NCBI GenBank assembly: GCA_033980235.1
Contig: CM067070.1
Location: 27,370,627-27,434,626 of the forward strand
Direction: 5' to 3'
Length of the DNA stretch: 64,000 nucleotides
Source: Diadema setosum
Lineage: Eukaryota; Echinodermata; Echinoidea; Diadematoida; Diadematidae
The position numbers and the translations under genes were made by a program. Each line of letters starts with the position of its first letter. Positions within the stretch are counted from its first letter, which is position 1. The notes under the pieces were generated by a model, which had not been told where the DNA came from, ran no database searches, and was given only the letters and a program-made list of their open reading frames with translations. Of this stretch, positions 47,101 through 60,600 are shown piece after piece.

Positions 47101-50100
47101 TATCTCACTTAGGAATGTTCAAAACATGAATCCCAACCTCAACCAGTACTGTACAGTCCCTTTAAAATTTTACTTTTTTTAGTTTATTGTACTTCTATCT
47201 AAATTCCGTGACTTTTTAAGTGCTCGTATTGTTTGATATTGCTCTTTGCAATGTTTGTTATCTGTGTAAAAATTGATGCAAAGGGGATTTCCCCTCAAGT
47301 ATGGCCTGATTTAGGGAAACTCCGAACGTACATTCGGCGCAGACCCTTCGCTGACCGTCGCGCAGCCGGCGTGGCAGGGGGAGATGTAAGTTAAGCCGTC
47401 GCTGCCACAGACCGGTATGTACACACCGTCAGTACAGCCGCAGTCGGACAGACACGCTGGCTCCTCCGGTGATCTGCAAAGTGTATATGGATGTCGGTGA
47501 CACATCATGTGACACATCAAGATTCGATCCGTTTGAGTTAGAGATTAAAATAATGTAGAAGAATGTTTGCTGTGTAAAATGAAAGAAAATATTAGATGTG
47601 CTACATCGGTTATTGACGATGTGTGTGATTATGAAAATACGGTTTGCTATGTGAATGAAAAAGAAGACATTAGATATGTTACATTGAATATTGAGGATGT
47701 GCTCTGAAAATAATTATGGCTTGCTATGTGAAATAAGAGAAAGACGTTGGATGTGCTACATTGACTATCGATGATGTAAGTAGTTCTGAAAATTAATATA
47801 GGTAAGAAGATTGTAAGCCAGTTAACGAAGAAGAAGAACAAGAACAAGAACAAGAGGAAGAAGAACAAGAAGAAGAAGAAGAAGAAGAAGAACAAGAAGA
47901 ACAAGAACAAGAAGGTGTAGGACGCTGGAATAGATAAGAAGGATGTCGAGAAGGAGAAGAATGAACAGAAGAAGGAAGGAAAAGATGGATAAGAAGATAA
48001 AGAAGAAGAAGAGGAGGAGAAGAGGAGGAGGAGGAGAAGAAATCAGGAACGTGGAAGCGAAGAAGAAAAAGGAGGAGGGTTGGAAAATGAAAAGACGACA
48101 AAGATACAAGAAAAGCAACGAAGACCAAACGCAGCATACGAAAAACAGGTAGTGTAAGGAGGGACATTCTGGAATTACGAGCAGACGGATAAAATGAATA
48201 CGAGAGTAAATAAAAGAATAAAGAAAGAAAACACTAAATTATAAGACAACAAGGATTACGGATTGCAAGGAAGGATAGAAAAGAATTGAAGCATGAAGGA
48301 GAGAATGAGAAGGGGAGGAGGAATTGGACGTGGAAGAGAAGAGACAGTAGGATTGACTTGAATTGGGGATAGTCATTCACCCTATCATCGAATTGCTCCC
48401 GTCAGGATAGGGCACGGTGACGCCGGCTATGGGCCTCGTCGGGCAGCTGGCCGTGAAAAAGAAGGAGACGATGATTACGTTGACGAAGGCGATGATGACG
48501 ACGAGACGAGTGACGCCTTTTGTGTCCAGACGCAATTTCTTGACCACTAGGCCGCCAAGTAGGTTTCCCAGTAAGGCTCCTGGCGAGGTAACCGCACCTG
48601 TGCAATCAAAATCATAATCAGAAGTTATTATTGCTGGAAAATGATGATGATCATCATCATCATCATTACCACCATCATCATCAGCATCATCATCAACATC
48701 ATTACTATCATCATCACATCATCAGTACCATCATCATTATCATTATCATCGTCACCATCACCACTAGCATCATCATCATCATCATCATCCTCACCATCAT
48801 CATCATCGTCATCGTCATCATCACCATCGTCATTATCATCCTCACTATCATCATTATCACCATCATCATCATCATTATCATCATCATCATCATCCTCACC
48901 ATCATCATCATCATCATTATCACCATCATTATTATCACTATCACCCTCCTCATCATCATCATCACTACCACTACTGTTTTCAACATTATCAACACCATCA
49001 TCACCATTACCACGCATCTTTATCATCATCACCACCTTCGTTTTCACCATTATCCTCATCACACATCATCATCATCATTTTTTATAATTCTCATGGTTCT
49101 CATGAACGGTAAGGAAGTGGGCAACCACAGGACCGCTGCAGCTTTAAGTCCCCTACGACGGTTGCTGCATTCAAGATTATTGCCTTTCCCCTACTGGTGG
49201 GCGCAATTACTGCTGAAGCTATGGACATAATTATGGGACAGCTTTATAGAGACCTAGTGATTGACTATTTTAAGTAATCTTAACTTTACTATGTAAAATC
49301 AAATGTCAACATGTGATGCTTCTTCAAATGAAATCAAATTCTTCCGGATATTCGGTCATTATCTTCCATGGAGTATTAGAAATCTTTTCTTCTGATTTTG
49401 TGAGATTTCATGAATTCAACCTGTTCCGTTTTACCTATCTCCAATTTTACCCTCTTCTTTACTAAATAATGTAGGCCTACTGCTTCTTTAATTGTCAATC
49501 GAAGCAATCTAGAAGATTTAATATTCTGATTTTCTCAAAAACTAGCAAAAAAGTTATATGAAAGAAAGATATTATCCAGAGGGTTTGTGCTTGCAAACTA
49601 TGATGAAAATAAAGGACTTGAAACTCACCCAAAAGGACTGACACCATGGCTGGTGTGATTTCGTACTGGGTGAGTAAGTAGCGGCCGAGGAAGCTGAAGA
49701 AACCGGCAAACATGGCCGAGTCCGTCACGGACGCGGTGATCAAAATCATGTATGTCAGGTTGACCGTCAGTCGGAAGAGCGTGGTGAAATAGCCTGTCAA
49801 GGAAACAGAAAGCGTCGCCATGGATTTTGTGTGTGCACTGCAAAAACGTCGGTGTTAGATTCAGCACCACGAGTATTAAATCTAACACCGATTAAGTGTC
49901 AATAGAGGACCTCTCCCATAGGTATAGAAAGTGTGATGCGACGGTGTTGAAAAGTGTTCACCTGGCACTGTCGCTTCGTAATGTTAATTTGACACTGTAG
50001 CTGGTGATATTTTTGACATTGCACTGGTGTTAAATCAACAATGACACTGCATTGTGTTGATTTGATATTGCTGGTGTTAATGTTCATGGTATAACACCCG

Positions 50101-51566
50101 ACCAGTGTCAATAAGAGACCTCCCAACCAGTGTTACTTAGGTGTAAATGTGTTTACACTAAAAAAAAAATACTTTAAAGTTCTTGATCGTCTTGATGAAG
50201 TGCAAAATCAACGAGAAGAGCAATAACTAAGTAACTATTCAAAAAGCAATTTTTTATTTTGGAGTGACACCAGGAGGTGTTTATCTAACACCACAACGGA
50301 GTACCGGAAATTTGACACCAGCTCGGTGTTTCATATTTAACACCGGACTTCTTGCAGTGTGTGTGTGTGGTGCGGGGGTGCGTGTGTGTGTGTATGTGTT
50401 TGTTTCTTTGTTTTCCTCATCTTTGTTTGTTTGTGTGTTTTTTTCATCTCCGTCTATGAAAATGGCTGGATAGCTCATATGATATTCAGCTGCACTAGCT
50501 GGTCTTCCATGGGGTCCAGTCGAATGAGAGGCGGGACTACTTCACCGGGTTAAACACCCTGCTCTGTGCCGTGTTGATCGGTGTAGATACCGTGTTTGTC
50601 CGTGTAGACGCCGCGCTCTTCCGGCCTTATCCGTGTAGCTGCCGTGTTGATACCGTGTGTACCAATCCCGGATCTCCCCGGACGTCCCCGGATTTCCCCG
50701 GATCACCGTGTAGATCGTTGAGCATCCGTGTTTATTGACCGATTCGGGTTCGTTGAGGGCAGCAGCAGCATGCAATTCTCCTGATGTTGCTGTCAGTAAG
50801 TGCCAGTAGTTGCACCCGGTGCGCCCCCTCCCCTTAATTTCCAAAGCGAAAAAATATAGCTAAAAACGGCAGTTTTGGGACTATAAAATGTCAAAATTTT
50901 CAAGCTCGCTCGCTTCGCTCGCTCGCATTTAATCGTTATGCAATTTTCCTGATGTTGCTGTCAGTAATTGCCAGCAGTTGCGCCCGGTGCGCCCCCTCTC
51001 CTTAATTTCCAAAGCGAAAAAATATAGCTACAAACGGCAGTTTTGGGACTGTAAAATGTCAAAATTTTCAAGCTCGCTCGCTTCGCTCGCTCGCATTTAA
51101 TCGCTATGCAATTCTCCTGATGTTGCCGACCCCCCCCCCCCCGGCAACATGTTTATCACGCACTTCTAACAAAGGTTCGCGTACTAAGCAAGCATTCGCG
51201 CACTCAGTACGAGACGCCCATTGGCTAAAGCAGTTTTTCATTCTGCGCGCGTGCTAATGTAGGGAGAGGGGTGGAGAGTGGGAAGGGTGGGGGGCGGCGG
51301 GGGGGGGGGGGGGGTCAGCTAAGACACCAAGTAATGGCGCTGCCCATGCCAAAAATACAGTGCCGTATCTTAATATACGGCACTGCAAAAATACACATAG
51401 CGCGTCACACAGAATAGGTCAATATGTGACTGGGGCATTAACGATGAATGAATAAAGCGGGATCTTTTTCAGTGGTTGTGACCTCCAGTCTATGTCCTAT
51501 TCGAGGGACATTACCTTGATGGGAAGTCGTTGTTTGTTGGAAGCATGGACCTCAAATATAATAACC

Positions 51567-51604
<38 letters not shown>

Positions 51605-54600
51605 TGTGTTCTTAAACAAATGACCATTTGAATAAAGGCTGGCCTTTGTTTGCTTCTTTGCACTGACATACCCTTGGTATGTCGCTGTTTGCATGTTTTA
51701 TATATATATATTTTTCTATATGGAAATAACGATAACGTAAGGAATGGGCGGATTCAGGAATTCTGTGAAGGGGAGGCGCCTTCGCAGAATTAAAGGGGGG
51801 AGCACGCACCCCCTCCCATTTTTTCTTTTTTGTTTTAACAAAAAATAAAGAGGGGGCGGGCACCCGGTGCGCTCCTTCTGGATCCGCCACTGTACAGTGC
51901 CGTCTAACCCTATACTCGAGCACGGTGCCGAGTATTAGAAAATGGCAAGATGCCAAAATGCTTAACATGCATCAAACAAGACATGGAAAAAAATGGGCCG
52001 CCACACTTTCACGTATCTTGTGTTCAACAAAAACAATTTGATAAAGAATACTCTCGCTGCTGTCAGTCTTTGAAAGAAAGCAGACACCATGGAACTGAAG
52101 GAGAACTTTTCACAAAATGCAATAAAGAATCAAAACAAAGAAATAAAAGCTGGTTCGTAAATTTGCGAGATAAATTGTTAATTTCGTTTGATCCCCCCCC
52201 CCCCATTTTAAAAAACATAAGTCGTTTGTAATGGAAAGGTCATATTTGTTTGTTGTTGTTCTTTATATTATGTTTCTGCTAGTAGCTGCTGGCAAATTTC
52301 CCGTGTCTTCCGCTAAAACAACGCAAAACAGAGAATCCGGAAATGCGGTTCTCTTCACAATGTCAATGACAGCTTACCACTTCAGTGTATTTGGGTCATG
52401 TGAGAACTCGTCCTACTAGGAAGAAGTGTATGTTTCCCTTTGTATTAAAAAGAATTGTTTACTTGTGTCGGATCAAAAAAACACGAGCAAAAAGTTAGGG
52501 GAAATGTTTAGTGTGCACTTATTGACCCTGAGTAGACCTTGAGCAAAAAACAACATTGTAGGCCTACTTTTATTTTTGAAGTGAAGGACTTATGCAACAA
52601 TGATATGAAAGCTAAAACACATTGGAATATTGTTCGTGTATCTTGCAGCACATTCTTTTATGTGTGTGTGTGTGTGTGTGTGTGAGTGTTGTTTGAATTT
52701 TACCGATTCTGTGATACACACATATAGATATTATGAGAGTTGGAAGTCGCGTGACCTCACCTTTGGCATATCCCATACAGCCAGACTCGGACAATGAGGG
52801 CTCCTTCATACTGTTTATGAGGAAGATTTCCGACGTGTTGGCTATGTCGTCATCATCTTTTGTGGGCGAGGCAAACGTTCCGTCCTTCAGTTCCATGTCA
52901 CGCTCTTTCTTCGGCCATTCCTTCACATTGTGACGTAATAGAGAAATTCATTGAATGCGCGTCATCGTGACACTCAATTGAGCAACCTTGTACTTGGACT
53001 TTAATACGGGAAATGTATGACAGAACGGGGAAAAAAAACATCACGTGTTTAGTTACTAGACCCATAATGTTATAAACTTAACTCTTGAGCGAACCGGACG
53101 AGATATAGGTTGTTTTTTTTAAATATATTGTAGTCACATGATGGGAAATGCGAGGTCCAACCAAAGACTTATAGGGGTGGCTATGTCGAAAACATCAAAG
53201 GAGTATACTGAAAAGAGTGACGGTTTACGTTGAATTCAGAGGATAAATTAGATAGGAAAGTCATATGATTTTAGGTTTGCATGCTTTAAGAAACTGTGAC
53301 GTCAGTAGTAAGCATAATATAAGTTATGCAAATTAGATAACGTGATGATAATCACATCGATGTCATCATCTTTCAACTTCGCTTTGAATTACAAGAAAAA
53401 GTAATAATCTATTGGTTTGTGTGTGTAATAATTTACATGGTCCATTTCCCGCCCTGCCCCATTCTCCATCTCTCTCTCTCTCTCTCCTTCTCCGTCCCCA
53501 CATTCTCTCCCTATCCCCACCCCCTCTCTTTCCTCTTTACCTTGGGGAAGAAGAAGTAGGGGATGCTGGTGAGCACCAGGAGAACACCGAAGATGATGTA
53601 TCCCAGCCACCACGCCCCTATCCATCGCGGGTCCTTGTCGCCGTAGCCGAGTTCGTCGACATCGATCTTGTAGAAGTCGGTGTGCAGGGAGAGGCAGAAC
53701 CCGCTGATGGCGAACGCGGCGATAGGGGCGAGACTCAGCACTGTAAACAGGCCAGCTGCCCGGGGGAAAAAACAGCAGGGACTTTGAGTACAAACGCTAA
53801 AATCAAACAGCCGCACACCCAATAACAACATAAAACAACATTAAAAAACAACAAGATCAAACAAACAAACCCGACACCAACAATGACAAGCAGTAAGAAA
53901 GATCATGCTACGAGTTCGACATGGAAGCTGGATATTCTTTTAGGCATAATATTATGAAAGGCATGAGATTTATTCATTTTTGCTTTGTTTTCGTTCGAAA
54001 TAAAAAAAAAAATCAGTGATCACATTTTGATGAAGCAAGAAGGAAGAACAGGAAATAGACAGGGGTGGGTGGGGGTGGGGAAAAAGAAATGTGAACAAGC
54101 AGAACGAAATCAAGAAATGGACAGGAGAAGAAACATGAGATGATAACAAGAAGAAGGCAATGACGTCATTGAATGCGGACAGATGTTTTTACGACGGATG
54201 AGGATTTAATTCAATTCAATTCAAATGATTTTATTCCATATAAAGTAATACAAAACAATATATAAATAAGCAAATAAAGCTGACATTAGTACGTAATATT
54301 GCAAGGAACTTTGAATCACATAAGTTTCAAGAAAACATGGATACGATATCATAATGATATCAGCTTTGGTCTTTAGATAAATAAACTAGTAAGCAACACA
54401 ATCCCATTTTGTAACTCTATATGGAAAAGAGGAATTTACAAGAGAAGCCTAGCTTGTACTCTAGGATATGAGGGCATCTCAAGATCTGTCAAGGACTCCA
54501 TGTATGAAAATTTTGATATCATGACGTCAGGCGAAACGAACAGAAAGAAAGGACTATATATGACAAGGACAAGAACGGAAGCAGGATGAATAGACAACAG

Positions 54601-57600
54601 GAAAAGGGAGAGGAGAATGAAGAAGAAGGAAACGATACAAAGGAAGTAAAGTACCGGAAAACGAAGGGATGAAGAGAAGGAGAATGGAATGAAGAAGTGG
54701 GAGGAGGAGGGGGTAGATGTATAATTCTCACACGAAGGCAGTCAATGGGCGTGTTGTAACAGATTTTTTTTTTCTTCGTGATTTGTACTTTAACTTAATT
54801 TTATTTGATGCCCTTGGACACCTAAAATGTTCTCAATTTCAAGTATTTTGTTTTAAAATTGTCATTAGTAATTTTTACAAAACATAATTATTCTAAGTAG
54901 TATGAATATTGTTTCGCTAATGTTACAAAGATTTGAACCAATAATAGAACCACGACGAAAACGGGGAGACAATTTGAAGAGTTTGTTTGCAAAAACCGAT
55001 AAGTCCATATTTGTCAAATGGAGATATTTGCGATTAAAGTTCAAGAAAAATAAAGAGAACAATAAGAAAATGTTTGCTTCTTTTGACCATAATTTCAAAA
55101 ATATGCCTTTATATGTAGTGACCAATATATCATTTGAAAGGTATTATTTTGTACTTTATGACAGAGATCGTACTTCAAAATCTTCGAAAATGGACTTATC
55201 GGTTTTTGCAAACAAACTCTTCATTTGTTTCTTATTTGCATGACTGTATCTCTTTCTTTTATTCTTAAGGTAAATAATGATGACTGTACATTTATACTTT
55301 AATTATAATCTGTGTTCTTCTTCTTCTTCTTGTTTTGTATTTGATTTTCATTCTTGTTTTAATTTTTGTGTTTGTTTGTTTTTTGTTTTTTTAGCTTACA
55401 AGCGTGGCTTTTTACAAGCGTGGCTTTTTTAGTGGAATCGTCTTACAAGCGTGGCTTTTTTAGTGGAACACTGTTTTCCATCATTGTGATTATTTACTAT
55501 TTTTGTTGCCATGACAAAGTGCATTGTTTCTTTTTTACGACATCATTCGTGTATAATATACTTTATATTGTATTGAAAAAATCCTTTATCGGACGATTGT
55601 AAGAGAAATGAAAAAAAAAATTGTATCACTTTGGATTATGTCAACTTTTTCTTTTCTTTTCTTTGTGATGATGGAAATAAATAAACTAAATAACCTATAG
55701 CTGAACAAGCCATTCTCCAAACCGATCCGCAATTTGACATTACATGAATAAATCTTACCAAAGAAAACGGAAGTCGATTTCTTAGTGACCCCGTCGTCAA
55801 GATGGGTCAAGCCTAGAGTAAAGACCCCGGATGATCCGATCCCGATGAACACCTGGCCAACGATGATCCCCGTGGCGCGATTGAACTGTGACCCGGAAGC
55901 AGAAATTTCCTCCGCAGAACATACTCCATCGTCGGGACTTTGTGTCGAATCCGCCCCGACCGCTTTGCAGAGCTCTGCGTGTACATGTGAATACGGGTAA
56001 ACTTCCATGAATTAATTTGTGGAGTGCAGATAAAAAACCGTGGAGAATAGAGTGAACAAAACAGGTATACATTATCGCCTTAATTAAGTCATTCTCATTA
56101 TTTCCATATGGTATAAAAACGTCTAGTTGTATAAGATAAAGAGCTACATTAGGGGAAATCCATACAGTATCCCAAACACGTATATGTGATTTTGCGTTTA
56201 TGCTTCCCCATGAAACGTGATTAGTCAGAAACGCCGATCGTAAACGCATATTTTTGTGCGTTTTGAAATGACAGCGTTTATATTAAAATGAGCAAGGACG
56301 CAGGCGCGTTTTCACCTAATCATGTTTCAAAATGCTGATTCTGGCCCGAAAAGAGAAAACATAAACACATACACCTGGATAAACCGTTCCAGGGGATCGC
56401 CCCCTCCGTTTTCATTCCCTCGTCCTCCCTTTTCCCCCTTCATAGGTTTCCACTATCGAACGTACGGTTTCGGTCTTCAGAAATCAGATAATCCTAGCCT
56501 GAGACAGTCCCGTCCAAATTCGTATGCATGAGAATACAGACTGTATAATGTTGGGTCCTTCGGTCGGTCTTTCAATTTTCAAATGGCAAAAGATCCCATC
56601 TCGTGAGGAACTCCAATGCAGGATTAACATTGATATGAGCGTTCCCTTGCCCCACTTTCTGAGCTGATATTGAACAATAATCGCCTTCCTGATTCTCCCA
56701 TACTTAATTGTGATCAGTTATGTGATAACATTATTCTATTCAGGCTTGATTGAAAACACAAAACAACCTAATACTCGAAAAAGGATGTGAATATACACAC
56801 ACAGCATTCTTAGGTATTATACGCATCGAAAATGAATCCTGATCATCGATCATATACAGCAGTGCGGTATCTTTTGATCAAGACAATCCCCACATTGGTC
56901 TTTCAATCCGCTTTCTATATTCAACCAAAGAACTTATGGTCTTATTTCCTTCATTCAATTTAAAGGGATGGAATAGCTTTGGTGGAGGTGGGGATTCAGA
57001 TTTTAACACTTTTGCGACTTAGGCCTAATCAGAAACTTATTATGAAATACAAAAATACAAATTCTGAGAGGAATTCAAAGTTAATTTGATGAAAATCGGT
57101 TTTGAAACGACGGAGATATCCATCTAAAAACAAGTAAACAAAGTGGTCCTAATAAAAGGTCGGTCTCAACTTTCATTAGGACTTCTTTTTGAGTTTTGGA
57201 TATCTCAGCCATTAATAAAAAGATCACCAAATCAACTTTGAATACCTTAGGCTTGTATGTTCTTTCATATTTCATAAGATATTTCTCATTATCTCGGAAA
57301 AAAGGTTGGAAACCTGAAGCCCCATCTCAGCCAAAACTGTACCATCCATTTAAGTTCGCTACATTCACACCATTTAAATAAAGCCCAGGGTCATTTCTTA
57401 GCAATGAGTTCTGTTCTGACCTCCTGAATCTGCATGAATTAGTCAATAAGTAAACACTGATGATGAACGGAGATATTTAGCGAGACATTGTGTACTGGAT
57501 CTCAGATGCATCCTCCAAGTAAAGCTGTGGTAGAAATAGCAGTGATCCCATTTTTTGTGTTGTTGGAGCGATACTAAGTTTGGCCAAGGTTAGCACATGT

Positions 57601-60600
57601 CGAGGGTAATTTCGACTTTTTTATTTCGTTGACATAGATTGCTAAACAAAAAAATAAAAAAATAAAAAAATGAGAAGACGTATGCTTTGCAAACGCTCTA
57701 AGCAGAGTAACGCATTCCCCGACTGCCTTCACCTCGTGCGAGCGTATTTGGATCAATCAAGTTAATACGATCAAAACGATCTGAGGGTAATACATCGTAA
57801 TCTGGTCAAGTACCTATCTATTGACAATTCATAATATATCAACAGTGCCATCAAACGCCTTTTAAAGTCCAGCAGTACCAACACAGTTAGAGCTACAGCC
57901 TTTAATTCTCAATTTCATTGTCGTTCCTATAAGATTTCAGCATTCTCCATATGAATTTTTCTGTTGTTGTTGTTGTTGAAATATATTTTGATTATTGGTG
58001 TCGAAATTTATTATGTAGGGTCTAAGTCTTGCAACATTATCCAAATCATTTTACATGTTGACGATTCATGAAATTATTCCGTCGAGTTTTTGTATTGCAG
58101 CTGATCGACAAATCACCTTTCATCGACGTAAATAGACGTTAATCAATCGCAATAAAACGACTCGACGGACAAATTTCATGAATTTGAACGATTACGCAGT
58201 ATCCAGTTGCAAACTATACAAGGATTACAACCATCACTGGCTGACGGGCGGAAGCTCAGTGGTCTAGTGGATAAGACACCAGTCCGGAGATCAGGAGGTC
58301 GACAGTTCGAATCTTCCCCGAGCTCACTATGTACATGCACATGATTTATTTTGTCATGGTTACTACCAAAACACTGATCAATTCAATGAGTTCTTCATAA
58401 ACATAGGTACTAGTGTTCAGAATGGAAGTCATGAATCAAATGTGGGGAGATGATCATTTTGAAAAAGTGACATCAAATTTTGTTTTTAATACCGTTTCAG
58501 TTACTGATGTCATGAAACTTTTGACCGCTCTGCCATGTGATAAGGCGACCGGACCCGTTGGTGTACCAGCAAAAGTTATCCTTCCCATAGCACATAGGGC
58601 CTATCATAAAGTCACCTCTTTCTCGTGTTATAAATCGTTCTTTTGATGAATGCATTTTACCACATCAATGGAAAATAGCTCGAGTGACCCCCATATTTAA
58701 AAGTGGTGACAAAAGTATTTTGGGTAATTACCGGCCAATATCGGTTATCTCTGTTATTTGAAAGATAATGGAGAAAATTGTTTGTAACCAGGTACAAAAG
58801 TATTTATTACAGAACGGCCAGTCCGGCTTATTAAAGACAAAACTTCTCTACTCAGACTGCTCTGCTTAATGTAACAGAAAATTGGTTTTCAGCAATAGAG
58901 GGGAATTAGTTGGTGTTTTTATGATAGACCTAAAAAAGGCGTTTGCCACTGTGGATCACGCAATATTATTGCATAAATTGAAATTGTTTTATGATGATAA
59001 AGAAGTAAAGTGGTTTGAAAATTATTTGTGCTGTCAAAGAAAACAATTTACATGTATCAATGGCATTTCATCCTCTGTGAGAAATGTAACCTTTGGTGTA
59101 CCCCAGGGCTCGCTCCTCGGGCCGCTGTTATTTCTATTATACACAAATGACCTCCCTATCCAAGTTCAAAATTGTAAACTTTCTTTATATGCAGATGATA
59201 CGTGTTTGTTATATACAAATAAGGACCCAAACGTAATATATGATTAGGTGAATTATGATTTGAAGATTATTTCAAAGTGGTTGAACGTTAATAAGTTGGT
59301 TTTAAATGTTACAAAGTGTGAAAATATGTTAATTGGTAGTAAACAAAGATTGAAGAAATGGAATAACATGAATGGTGATTCTTATGTGTATATAAATTGA
59401 CACACCTATTAAGAAAGTAAATTTTTGTAAATATTTTGGAGTTTATATCGATGGGAATTTATCATGGAATAGACACATTGAATATCTGAAATCAAAAGTA
59501 GTGAAAAATCTGTACTTACTGAAAAGAATACGATATTTTATTACTCGGAAAACAGCTGCATTATTTTACAAATCTGTTATTCAAGCTCATTTTGATTATT
59601 GTTCTGTGGTGTGGGGAAACACCAACAAAACAAATTTAGATAAGTTGCACTTTCTGCAAAACAGATCCCTGAGGGCAGTGTTGAAGGTGAACCTCTTATT
59701 CCCAAGTAGATTATTGTACTCCTCATTGAAAATTAGATCGATTGCAAATTCGCAGATAAAAGCATTTCGCCCAAGTTATGTATCGATGTGTTCATCATAC
59801 TGCCCTTCCGTATTTGAATGAACTCTGTACAGTACGTCAGTCACATTATGCCACAAGGTCGGGCGACATGCAATTGAACATTACACGCCCTAAAACAGAT
59901 TATGGCAAAAGATATTCTGTATATAAAGGTGCTTCTTTATGGAACGACGTAGTTCGACATGTCTCTTTTGATATTTCCCTTGATACATTCAAAAAACAAC
60001 TACATGAATATGTGAAATAATTTTGAATATAGGATGCGTAACAGGATGGAGTATTTTAACCATCCTTTTTTTCACTCATCAGTTCACAGTCAAAATATCT
60101 CAGCAATACCGATTCTCTTCTGTATTTGAAATTCATTCTCACATGCTCTTATTATTTTTTTCATGTCGTAATCTAAGGCATTGCTTTTTTTTTCCTTTCT
60201 TTTCTTTTTTTCTTCTTTTGTGTATGAAACAAGCTTATTATGGTGCTTATACCTTGTTTCTTGCTCCTTGCATATGTGGTGTATATCTTTGTCATACTGT
60301 ATGTATAATGTTTGTATTTTTAACCTGTATGTGTGGACCCCTCTGAAAACCAGCCTTTGGCTGACGAGGGTGTTCCACCCCATGAGTGGAAACTAAAAAT
60401 TGAATTGAATTGAATTGCTTGTTTACGTTGATGCAGGGCGATTTGTTAATCAGTTGCAATGTTGGCAATTGTTGAATATATCCATTCATTTCATCATCAA
60501 CATTAAACACGAACAAAGATGTAGGTTTCAATAGCAAAATTGATATCTATCACCCAACCATCTCTGAGAAGAAGAAGCTGCTGTGGCTCCGTGGGTTTAC

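Noticed and set aside
48628..49230. Asp-rich, Ile/His-rich or Ser/Pro-rich proteins
   Set aside because: They read through an (ATC)n tract in both directions within an OATP intron.
51950..52231. 93-codon plus-strand frame with several cysteines
   Set aside because: It lies antisense in an OATP intron, has no recognisable domain and ends in a C run. I saw no splice or promoter support.
52231..52419. 62-codon frame with a signal-peptide-like start
   Set aside because: A hydrophobic start is easily produced by T-rich DNA. There is no domain, homologue or transcript signal.
53389..53825. Alternative frames of 134-137 codons around 53.4-53.8 kb
   Set aside because: These are shadows of OATP exon 3, whose own frame carries the family signature.
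54902..55243. 113-codon basic protein
   Set aside because: It is produced by a MITE with 32-bp inverted arms, and its two ends encode the same arm in both directions.
58258..58330. tRNA gene near the LINE
   Set aside because: The stems are incomplete and a clean cloverleaf cannot be drawn, so a SINE head is more likely.
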